A stretch of 64,000 nt of DNA from Selaginella tamariscina (Eukaryota > Streptophyta > Lycopodiopsida > Selaginellales > Selaginellaceae), in assembly GCA_003024785.1 (NCBI GenBank), contig PUQB01000545.1, positions 50,001 through 114,000 on the forward strand. The letters run 5' to 3'. Positions 13,391 to 23,932 of the stretch are shown piece by piece. Every line of letters starts with the position of its first letter. The first letter of the stretch is position 1. Both the position numbers and the translations under genes were made by a program. The notes below the pieces were generated by a model, which saw only the letters and a list, made by a program, of their open reading frames with translations, searched no databases and was not told the DNA's origin.

Positions 13391-16373
13391 GTCAAATAAT
13401 ATGCTAGTAAAATCTAAAAGGACTGTGTGTGTGCTTTTCCCTATAATTGTGATATGTAAGGTATATCGATGTTAAACCATGCAACATTGTACATATTGAA
13501 TGATAGTAAAATTAATAATTTAATTATATTTCTTAAATTTGATATAATGAAAGTTATTAGGAGTTTAAAATGTATACATATATTTAACATAAACGACATA
13601 CTCTGGCATTGCACAGTTTCACGGTTTCAGCAGCCCTAGTACTTCATCACCCATCATCGTGATGTATATTAACTTTGTTAATCTCTATCAGATTAGTATT
13701 AATGATTTGAGACTTTATATGAATATTCATAAAATACTAATTATTTAATTAGTACTTTTTCAATTAAGATTTAATTAGTAGTTTACTAGTTATTGTATTA
13801 AAAGTTTAAACTTATAACTATTTATAATAGTTTAGGTTAAATTTAGAATAGGAAACCATTTTTTAATTAATACACTGCGAGCCGGCTCATAGTTTAAATT
13901 AATTACCATAGATTTAACTATCTAAAAATATTATTATTATTTATTATTTTATTAATAAATATCACACTGTGTAAAATATCAAATTAATAAATATGATTAT
14001 ATGCATTAGTGAGAAGGATTGAGGAAAATATTACAAATAAATAAGTTGTATGCTTTAGTGTAAGTGAAAGATATAGTGTGCTCATGATAGACATCCTAAT
14101 ATAAAAAACTTTCAGTGGTTAAAACAAATTATTCATTTTAATTAATACTCATTCATCAAATTTTAGCACATTACAAGTTTTTCCTTTAATCCGTGTTTCC
14201 ATGTTACACACATAATCTTTACTTGCTTTTTTTCAATATGAAAATATAGAGAATAAACTTAACTTAGTTAAAAAAAATTACATTTAAAATTAAAATAGCA
14301 GTGCCAAAATAAATGTAGTGAAAGCTGCTGCAAACTTAATTCTCCACTCTCTGTATCTATATCGTTCTCTTAAGGCCCTCTCAAGAAAAATAATTAAGAA
14401 AAGATTATGTATTATTTAAAAGCTGGCGAATATTCGTATAACATACTAGTTTAGAAAATATGAAGAGTAGTAGCCTGCCAATCAAGCAAATCTAGAAATG
14501 TAAAAACACATACACATAGTGCGCGTGTGGGTGTGTGTTTCTATAATGGCCACATTGTTCATATGAAGCTCCTCACTGTTTGTGAACAGACTAATCATAT
14601 TAACAATCAAAACTTTAATATGTAGGAGTTTTATTTTAATTGTGGAGGGATCAGTCATCTTTCTGGAATTGCACTAGGATGCTGCTTTGCATGTTTATTA
14701 TCATGTGTATAAAAGAATATTCTAATTTGTTGCCAGTGTGTCAAAGTATGAAATATCTAATTGTATTTGGACAATTTTTGTACAATATACAAACAGTGAC
14801 ATCTAAAGAGTTAAAGTATGAAACAACCATAACAAAACAAAACATAAAGTATGAAACAAAACACAGTCTATTAGGAGTTATAAATTGATTTAATAAATAA
14901 TATCAGCATATTCTGGTCTTATTATATATTCTATATTCTGATTCACAAGATATTTGATATTATGACTATTTTAGATATGCAAACTTAAATTTAGAAAGAG
15001 AGTGTAATTTATATTTTGAACTATATGTTATATATATATATATATATATATATATTCACATTGCTGATTATAAATTTAATATTTTATCTATAATTTAAAA
15101 AATTAACAGTGAAATTTTAATAAAAATAAATCCAATTATAAATTTATATTAAAATTTATAAACTAATATTTTAAAAATTAAAGTTAAATGCATTTGCTTT
15201 TGCCTTAATTGTTATTACAAAAATATCTTTATAATGATATGGTATTTTATTTATAAATTACCAAGACATATTAAGCTTTAGAAAATAAAGATTATATTAA
15301 AATATGTAAATATTTAAACTTTATAAAAAGATTATTTTAAATCCATAAAAAGTAAGAACTTATTCCATATTGAGTTTATTTGTCATATAAAAAATGGTTA
15401 TTTTTACATATGTAGTTTTAAACTTAGAAATAAAATGTATAGTTTTATTTTTAAACTATATGTTACATAGTTTAATTTAAAATACTATATTAAGTACATT
15501 ACACTATGTTAAATCACATTACTGATTTTAAAATTAGATTTAAAATTATATATTTAAATGTTTTAAATTTTAATTTTAAAATTCAACAATAGAATTTGTA
15601 TGTTCAAATATAAATCCCAATACAATAAAAAAATGTAAGTGTCACACTGTCACTAGTGATTTCAAAATTAATATTTAAATTTATAAATTTAAGTTTAAAA
15701 ATTAATAATGTAGTTTTAATAAAATGTAATGTATTTATATATTTTTTAAATTAAACTATGTAATACAGTTTTCTTAAGATTGTATATGTAAAAAGAACCG
15801 TAAGGTGAAAATCTATTAATATCTTTATTATGATCTCAATAATTTAGAAGGCACATTAATTCATAATAAACTCAATATTAAAATCACAAGCGTGATCAAA
15901 TTGGTAAGTGTATACCCCAATAATAAATGTTCTATTCATAAAGATTAATTTTATCCACGCCTAAAAGTCTGATCAAAAGTATTGACTAATATATATCAAA
16001 TGTATATTAGTAAAATTTAAAATGACGTCTAAGAGTCAATTATAATGAGTCGTATGTGTCAGTTTATAAGTATAAACATACGTCATATACTTACGAATAT
16101 TCTACGTGACGTATGCGTGATATATACGGAAGGAATGATATCTTCAACTACTTTTCATACGAGCTAGAAGTCTTAATAATTAAAAAAACACACTGTTTAT
16201 ATTTTGTCGGAAAGCATCTCTCTTTTTCATACATAACAGTTACGTGACATATCTTTTTATCTACTATATACGTTTTGATCTACCCAATTTAACACACACA
16301 CACACGCACGCAGCCTAGCGTGTATATCTGACGAGAATCGAACCGTGTACATTTAGAGCCAGCCTTTACTGAC

Positions 16374-16412
16374 CCACGTCACGTGGACAGGAGATTCTTG
16401 GAATATATAAAC
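16374..16412 (+). promoter_or_regulatory. Proximal promoter of PCBER-like copy 1: G-box and TATA box
   Basis: A CACGTG G-box lies at 16380-16385 inside ACGTCACGTGG, about 18 bases before a TATATAA box at 16404-16410. The ATG is at 16489, a normal TATA-to-start distance. In copy 2 the TATA box is kept (22099-22106) but the G-box is absent: after GACCCACG a different sequence of about 70 bases occurs. G-boxes are bound by bHLH and bZIP factors. Confidence 0.6.
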
Positions 16413-16488
16413 CCTATCGCCTAGATCCATTCCAATCCGGTACTCTTTGTCCTCTGTCTCTTCTCCTCTGTGTGTTCTTCGATCGATC

Positions 16489-17985
16489 ATGGGCGCTGAC
16501 AAGATCTTGATCATCGGATCCACCGGGTACATTGGTAAATTCATTGCCAAGGCCAGCGTTGCTCTTGGTCACCCCACGTACCTGCTTGTTCGCCCCAGCT
16601 CATCCAATGACAAGGCCAAGGCTGAGTTCCTCGACTCCATCAAGTCTTCCGGGCGCCCACATCTTACATGTCAGTGATAAATTCAGATATGAGTCTGGGA
16701 TTATTACCCTTTTTCGGATTATTTCCCTTTTTTTCAAATTATTACCCTTTTTTCAAATTATTACCCTACATTTCCCTTTGCCTCTCTGTATATGCCCAGA
16801 ATTATATCTTGTGTGGTGTTTATAGGGATCTCTGGAGGATCATGCTAGCCTTGTCGCAGCGATTAAGCAGGTTGATGTGGTGATCTCCACCGTTGGTGGA
16901 TTGCAGATCTTGGATCAAGTGAAAATCCTTGATGCCATCAAGGAGGCTGGAGGAGTCAAGGTGTGTACACACACAGATATATATATATATTATATGAAAT
17001 TTTATACAGGAACACCGTATATATTAAATCTACATTTTAAATGATATCTTTGTTTTGTTTAAGAAATATGGTCTGGTCGGTAGGATATTTAAAGAAGAAT
17101 ATTCTATTATTTGTCGTAGTTGTCCGGTAGATATGTTTGACTTTAGTTTGACTAACATATATCGTAGTTGTGTGGTAGTTGTTTGACTCTTGATCGGTAT
17201 TTGGCTAATGTATATTTAGTTAATTATGTTAATATGGTTTAATTTTTTATAACGGAGGTTCCTTCCTTCGGAGTTTGGAAACGACCCAGCCAAGTTGAAG
17301 GACCCACTGCCAGTCCTGACGGCCGTTTTGGGCCCAAAGCTTGAGGTACGGAAGGCCATCGAGAAGTCCGGGGTTCCGTACACACTGGTTTCATCCAATG
17401 CGTTTGCGGGTTACATCCTGTCCAACCTGGTTCAGCCTGAGACCTTCTCGCCCCCTCGTGACAAGCTCCTGATCTGGGGTGATGGCAACACCAAAGGTAA
17501 ACTAAATTATATAATGATTAACATTGCATATTTATTAAATTTGAAATGGTGTTTTTTAATTATTTTTCAGCTATTATTGTTGAGGAGGGTGACATTGGAA
17601 AATACACAATCAAGGCAGCAACTGACCCACGCACGCGCAACCAGACTGTGTATATCCGCCCCCACAAGAACATCCTTTCACTGAATGAGATTGTTGCTAC
17701 GTGGGAGAAGCTCATTGGTAAATCCCTGGAGAAGACTTACGTTCCTGAGAAGGACATCTTGAAAGAAGATCGAAGGTATATAATTTTCAACTTATCATTA
17801 TTATATATATTAATTCTTAAACTTGTACAGAGACTCCGTTCCCTCAGAACATTATGCCTGCCATAGTGCACTCCGTCTTTGTGAAGGGCGACCAATACGG
17901 GTTTGAGGCTAAGTACGAGGCTAGTGAGCTTTACCCCGATGTCAAGTACACCACTGTGGAAGAGTACCTGTCTCGCCTTGTTTAA
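16489..17985 (+). CDS. Isoflavone-reductase/PCBER-like NAD(P)H reductase, copy 1 (five exons, frameshifts)
   Basis: Member of the PIP family (pinoresinol-lariciresinol, isoflavone and phenylcoumaran benzylic ether reductases), NAD(P)H enzymes of lignan and related phenylpropanoid metabolism. The Rossmann motif GSTGYIGKF follows KILII at the N-terminus. Then come LVRPSSS, DVVISTVGG, FLPSEFGNDP, GVPYTLVSSNAFAGY, KAATDPRTRNQTVYI and a C-terminal ELYPDVKYTTVEEYL. Exons: 16489-16669, 16826-16960, about 17256-17496, 17571-17775 and 17831-17985. Three blemishes break the frame: an extra G near 16651 (exon 1), an extra A near 17764 (exon 4), and GG where the AG acceptor of exon 3 is expected (about 17254). 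Each is normal or differently altered in copy 2. The family call is firm; the exact substrate cannot be told. Confidence 0.85.
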
Positions 17986-18072
17986 TTCATGAGCGATTGT
18001 TTATTCAGTATATGCTGTTGAGAGAGATTCTACATATGATGTAGTCATCTTATTAAATGGAGTATATACATT

Positions 18073-18819
18073 ATCATTCTCAGACAGATGGCTCGGTGGA
18101 ACGGCTCGTCAAAATTTTTAAAGGGATGATCATAAAGTACATGAACTTTCAACATTCGGATTAAAATGGTTATATGCCGTCTCTTCGATATGTTTATGTC
18201 ACTAAAATATAGAGTTCAATTGGTACTTCACCATATAAATTTTTATATGGTCATGACCTAACGTTTAGGTATACTTTTTGCTTAGCATGAGTTGTTGATG
18301 CTAGGTCTTGGGATTGGTATTTGACAAACATTCTTTTATTGGTTCGAACAGAGTTTATAGAACACTTAAGCTACGTACAAGTGGGACAACAATAGTGCTA
18401 CAACTCTTGTTGTCATTCACTTGTAGACAACAATAGTGCTACAACTCTTGTTGTCATTCACTTGTAGACAACAATAGTGCTACAACTCTTGTTGTCATTC
18501 ACCTGCAGGGTATAAGGCGAATGAGTTAGTGTTGATTCGTTTTCTCAACTTTATGGTATATGGTTTAGTTAAGAGTCTTCTTGCTCAATGGAAGGGACCA
18601 TATCGAGTGATGCAGCAAGTAGGATTACAAGTTGGTTTGGCACGACATTTAACACAATCTTCCAGAAATTGTGCATGTGCAACGATTGAAGTGTTTTTAT
18701 ACAACGAAGTCAAGAACAAGTTGTGCCACCTACAAATTCACTAATGCCTCTTCCTGATGTTCCTCCAAGTCCAGGTCCATCTACTAAAGAACCCTAACCA
18801 CCTTCCATCCTTAACAAGG
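18073..18819 (+). mobile_element. Truncated gypsy integrase fragment at the duplication junction
   Basis: Plus-strand remnant of the element type at 7.8-12.6 kb. It begins within the integrase core (QTDGSVERLVKIFKGM, with the catalytic Glu), continues through a degraded SSIGTSPYKFLYGHD stretch, and ends with the C-terminal AQWKGPYRVMQQVG segment. No LTR, RT or gag is attached. It lies exactly between the two duplicated units. A 41-bp repeat occurs inside it. Confidence 0.8.
18385..18507 (+). repeat. 41-bp minisatellite, three units, each able to form a hairpin
   Basis: Three head-to-tail units at 18385-18425, 18426-18466 and 18467-18507. The first two are identical and the third differs at two bases near its end. 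Each unit contains ACAACAA and, 14 bases later, its complement TTGTTGT. The unit length is not a multiple of three, so expansion also broke the integrase frame. Confidence 0.9.
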
Positions 18820-19479
18820 TCAAATAATATGTTAGTAAAATCTAAAAGGAACTCTGTGTGTGTTTTCCCAATATTAAACATGATTAAACGTTGGATTTTA
18901 GTCTTCCTATAATTGTGATATGTAAGGTATATTGATATTAAACCATGCAACATTGTACATATTGAATAATTAAATTTTAAATTCTAAATTTGATATAATG
19001 AAAGTTATTAGGAGTTTAAAAATGTATACATGTATAGTTATATAACATAAACGACATACTCTGCATTGCACAGGTTCACGGTTTCAGCAGCCCTAGTACT
19101 TCCTCACCCATCATCGTGATGTATGAATATTCATAAAATACTAATTATTTAATTAGTATTTTTTCAATTAAAGATTTAATTAGTAGTTTACTATTATTGT
19201 ATTTAAAAGTTTAAAATTATAACTATTTATAATAGTTTAGGTTAAATTTAGAATAGGAAACCATTTTTTAATTAATAAACTGCGAACCGGCTCGTAGTTT
19301 AAATTAATTACCATATATTATCCGCGATTTAACTATCTAAAAATATTATTATTATTTATTAAGTATTATTAATATTTTATTAATAAATATGAGACTGTGT
19401 AAAATATCAAGTTAATAAATTTGTGATTATATGCATTAGTGAGAAGGGTTGAGGAAAATATTACAAATAAATAAGTTGT

Positions 19480-19742
19480 GATTGTCTTCATTTTTGTGAA
19501 TGGCTTGGTTTTTGTGTTGCTCGTTTTATATTGTTAACTAGATGACAGTTTGTATGGAGCGATCCGTCTTTCTTTGCTTTAATCACTCACTCTAAAGAAT
19601 CTTGGTATTAAGAACAATGCTTAAAGCAACTCTGTTGTAGAATATTCTTATTCAAATATAGTATATAGTTATCATCGTTTGGATCAAATGATACTCTGGA
19701 ATATACAAAGCCCACACACTAAACATTGAGAGAGATGCACAT

Positions 19743-19790
<48 letters not shown>
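19480..19790. mobile_element. 311-bp insertion present only in duplication copy 2
   Basis: Copy 1 reads AAGTTGTATGCTTTAGTG straight through at about 14043-14060. Copy 2 carries about 311 extra bases between AAGTTGT and TGCTTTAGTG. The insert is unique sequence of mixed composition ending in a (CT)n tract of about 24 repeats (19744-19790). A unique body with a 3' simple-repeat tail fits a SINE-like retroposon, but I see no clear A/B boxes or target duplication, so this is inference. Deletion from copy 1 is the alternative. Confidence 0.4.
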
Positions 19791-19793
<3 letters not shown>

Positions 19794-22185
19794 TTTAGTG
19801 TAAGTGAAAGATAGAGAGGGTGCATGTGTGTGTGCGTGTGTTCATGATAAACATCCTAAATAAAAAACTTTCGTACCTCTATCCAGTGGTTAAAACAAAT
19901 TATTCATTTTAATTATGTTTTAAACTCTTCATATTTGAGACTAATATACTCATTATCAACTTTTAGCACATTACAAGTTTTTCCTTTAATCCGTGTTTCC
20001 GATGTATTACCATAATGTTTACTTGCTTTTTTTCAATATGAAAATAAAGAGAATAAACTTTACTTAGTTAAAAAATTACATTTAAAATTAAAATAGCAGT
20101 ATCTATATCGTTCTCTTAAGGCCCCTCTACAGAAAATTAAAAGAAAATGATAATTTAAAAGTTGGTGAATATTCGTATAGCATACTAGTTTAGAAAATAT
20201 GAATATAGCCTGCCAATCAAGCAAATCTAGAAATGTAAAAAACACATACACATAGTGCGTGTGTGGGTGTGTTGTTTCTATAATGGCCACATTTGTACGT
20301 ATATTCATATGAAGCTCCTCACTGTTTGTGAAAAGCCTAATCATATTAACAATCAAAACTTTAATATTTAGGAGTTTATTTTAATTGTGGAGGGATCAGT
20401 CATCTTTCTGGAATTGCACTATGATGCTGATTATCATGTGTATAAAAGAATATTCTAATTTGTTGCCAGTGTGTCAAAGTATGAAATATCTAATTGTATT
20501 TGGACAATTTTTGTACAATATACAAACAGTGACATCTAAAGAGTTAAAGTATGAAACAACCATAACAAAACAAAACATAAAGTATGAAACAAAACACAGT
20601 CTATTAGAATAATAAATAATATCAACATTATTAGTATATTCTATATTCTGATTCACAAGATATTTGATATTATGGCTATTTTATATATGCAATCTTAAAT
20701 TTAGAAAGAGAGTGTAATTTATATTTTGAATAATGTTATATAATTTAATTATATATATATATATATATATTACATCACATTGCTGATTATAAATTTAATA
20801 TTTTATCTATAATTTAAATATTAACAGTGAAATTTTAATAAAAATAAATTCAATTATAATTTTAAATATTAAAATTTATAAACTTATATTTTAAAAATTA
20901 AAGTTAAATGCATTTGCTTTTGCCTTAAGTTATTACAAAAATATCTTTATAATGATATGGTATTTTATTTATAAATTACCAAGACATATTAGCTTTAGAA
21001 AATAAGATTATATTAAAATATGTAAATATTTAAACTTTATAAAAAGATTATTTTAAATCCATAAAAGTAAGAACTTATTCCATATTGAGTTTATTTGTCA
21101 TATAAAAAATGTTATTTTTACATATGTAGTTTTAAACTTAGAAATAAAATGTATAGTTTTATTTTAAACTATATGTTACATAGTTTAATTTAAAATACTA
21201 TATTAAGTACATTACACTATGTTAAATCACATTACTGATTTTAAAATTAGATTTTAAAATTATATATTTAAATGTTTTAAATTTTAATTTTAAAATTCAA
21301 CAATAGAATTTGTATGTTCAAATATAATCCCAATACAATAAAAAAATGTAAGTGTCACACTGTCACTAGTGATTTCAAAATTAATATTTAAATTTATAAA
21401 TTTAAGTTTTAAAAATTAATAATGTAGTTTTAATAAAATGTAATGTTCTCATAATTTAGAAGGCACATTAATTCATAATAAACTCAATATTAAAATCACA
21501 AGCGTGATCAAATTGGTAAGTGTATACCCCAATAATGAATGTTCTGTTCATAAAGATTAATATTACACCATTTTATCCTCGCTATTGACTAATATATATC
21601 AAATGTATATTAGTAAAAAATTAAAATGACGTCAAGTTAAGTCAATTATAATGAGCCGTATGTGTCAGTTTATAAGTATAAAACATAACCACCTACGTCA
21701 TATACTTACGAATATTTCTAACATATGAACCGTGACGTATGCGGAAGGAATGATATGTTCAACTACTTTTCACACGAGCTTCTAGAAGTCTTTATTTGGA
21801 TATTAATTAAAAAACACTGTTTATATTTTGTCGGAAAGCATCTCTCTTTTTCATACATAACAGTTACGTGACATCTACTATATACGTTTTGATCTACCCA
21901 ATTTAACACACACACTCACGCACGCGCACGCGCACGCAGCCTAGCGTGTATATCTAACGGGAATCGAACCGTGTAGATTTAGAGCCTGCCTTTACTGACC
22001 CACGAAGAGTAGATCGTATGTTGCGTGAAGTAGACTTCGTAGCAACTACGTGAAAGAAAGTTCATCCCCCTTGGACATGTTTAGGAGATTCTTGGGAATA
22101 TATAAACCCTAACGCGTAAGATCGATTCCAATCCGGTACTCCTCTGTCTTTCTGTCTTCTCCTCTGTGTGTCTCTTCGATCGATC

Positions 22186-23841
22186 ATGGCGCTGACAAGA
22201 TCTTGATCATCGGATCCACCGGGTACATTGGCAAATTCATTGCAAGGCCAGCGTTGCTCTTGGTCATCCCACGTATCTGCTTGTTCGCCCCAGCTCATCC
22301 AATGACAAGGCCAAGGCTGAGTTCCTCGGACTCCATCAAGGCTTCCGGCGCCCACATCGTACATGTAAGCCTGGCGTGTGCGTGGGATACCTATTGCCTT
22401 TTTGCCCTTTTTCGGATTTTTCTTACACAATTCCCTGTGTGACAAAGATATCGTGAAAACGTTTCTCAATCGTTTGTCATGGTTGTGTTATTAAGAAATG
22501 TTTAGCGAACAAATTGGAGGTTTTCTACGCCCATGGACTTGTAGATCTAGATAAGGTCTATCCAACAACATAAATTACATTGAAAATGAAGCTTGGGACG
22601 GAGAGATTTTGTTCAACCGAATGTTAATTTTCTCTTTTATGTCCAGATATTTATTTGCGTGGTGTTTGTATCTCTGGAAGGACCATGCGAGCCTCGTCGC
22701 AGCGATCAAGCAGGATGTGGTCATCTCTACCGTTGGTGGAATGCAGCTCATGGATCAAGTGAAGATCCTTGATGATCAAGGAGGCTGGAGGAGTCAAGGT
22801 GTGATATATATATGTGTGTGTGTGTGTGTGAATTTTATACAGGAACACCGTATATATTAAATCTACATTTAAGTGATATCTTTGTTTTGTTTAAGAAATA
22901 TATTGGTCTGGTCGGTAGGATATTTAAAGAAGAATATTATCTTATTTGTCGTAGTTGTTACTCTTGACCGGTAGATATGTTTGACTTTAGTATGTTTGAC
23001 TTTAGTTTGACTAACATATATCGTAGTTGTGTGGCTAATACGTAGTTGTTTGACTCTTGACCGGTATTTGGCTAATGTACATTTAGTTTAATTATGTAAT
23101 ATGGTTTAATTTTTGATAACAGGGTTCCTTCCTTCGGAGTTTGGAAACGACCCATCCAAGGCCAAGGACCCACTGCCAGTCCTGGCGGCCGTTTTGGGCC
23201 CAAAACTGGAGGTACGGAAGGCCATCGAGAAGTCCGGGGTTCCGTACACACTGGTTTCATCCAATGCGTTTGCGGGTTACTTCCTGTCCAACCTGGTTCA
23301 GCCTGAAACCTTCTCTCCCCTCGTGACAAGCTCCTGATCTGGGTGATGGCAACACCAAAGGTAAACTAAATTATATAATGATTAATATTGCATATTTATT
23401 AAATTTGACATGGTGTTTTTTAATTATTTTTCAGCTATTTGTGTTGAGGAGGTGACATTGGAAAATACACAATCAAGGCAGCAACTGACCCACGCACGCG
23501 CAACCAGACTGTGTATATCCGCCCCCACAAGAACATCCTTTCAATGAATGAGATTGTTGCCACGTGGGAGAAGCTCATTGGTAAATCCCTGGAGAAGACT
23601 CACGTTCCTGAGAAGGACATCTGAAGAAGATCGAAGGTATATAATTTTCAACTTATCATTTTATATGTATTAATCTTCAACTTTGTACAGAGACTTCCCT
23701 CAGAACATTCTGCCTGCTATAGTGCACTCCATCTTTGTGAAGGGCGACCAATACGGGTTTGAGGCTAAGTACGAGGCTAGTGAGCTTTACCCCGATGTCA
23801 AGTACACCACTGTGGAAGAGTACCTGTCTCGCTTTGTTTAA
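22186..23841 (+). pseudogene. Isoflavone-reductase/PCBER-like, copy 2 (multiple frameshifts)
   Basis: Close paralogue of 16489-17985 with the same five-exon layout: about 22186-22364, 22667-22798, 23123-23360, 23435-23636 and 23691-23841. The frame is broken at least seven times relative to copy 1: a lost G just after the ATG, a lost C in the GCCAAGG codons, an extra G in CTCGGACTCC, no usable AG acceptor before exon 2 (GTTTGTATCTCTGG instead of TATAGGGATCTCTGG), two bases lost near 22774, and G-run contractions at about 23341 and 23452. Protein motifs (GVPYTLVSSNAFAGY, ELYPDVKYTTVEEYL) are still readable in pieces. Either this is a real pseudogene or many of the indels are assembly errors; at most broken sites copy 1 has the intact form. 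Confidence 0.8.
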
Positions 23842-23932
23842 TTCATGAGCGACTGTTTATTCAGTATATGCTGTTGAGAGAGATTCTACATATTATGTAG
23901 TCATCTTTATGAATGCAATATACATTATCAAT

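Larger units (their letters stand above)
13391..18072. repeat. Tandem duplication unit, copy 1
   Basis: Starts at GTCAAATAATATGCTAG and runs to ATACATTATCA after the first reductase gene. It aligns nearly end to end with 18820-23932, noncoding DNA included, down to AT-rich blocks such as TAACAGTGAAATTTTAATAA and the 3' flank AGAGAGATTCTACATAT. Positions 13391-16370 are AT-rich 5' flank with a (TA)n tract at about 15031-15054 and no other gene. Conservation of such noncoding sequence points to a recent duplication. Confidence 0.9.
18820..23932. repeat. Tandem duplication unit, copy 2
   Basis: Second copy of 13391-18072, starting GTCAAATAATATGTTAG. It is longer mainly because of a 311-bp insertion at 19480-19790 and extra promoter sequence near 22009-22075. 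Many 1-3 bp indels and rarer substitutions separate the copies. The AT-rich 5' flank (18820-22080) holds no other gene; a (TA)n tract lies at about 20751-20771. Confidence 0.9.

Noticed and set aside
14640-14888. Plus-strand open frame of 82 codons, repeated at 20385-20612
   Set aside because: Both copies lie in the duplicated AT-rich flank. The frame is not kept over its full length between copies, which are conserved only as DNA.
16310-16370. B-box-like GGTTCGATTC upstream of PCBER-like copy 1, also near 21958 in copy 2
   Set aside because: No matching A box or tRNA fold could be made, so I do not call a tRNA or SINE.
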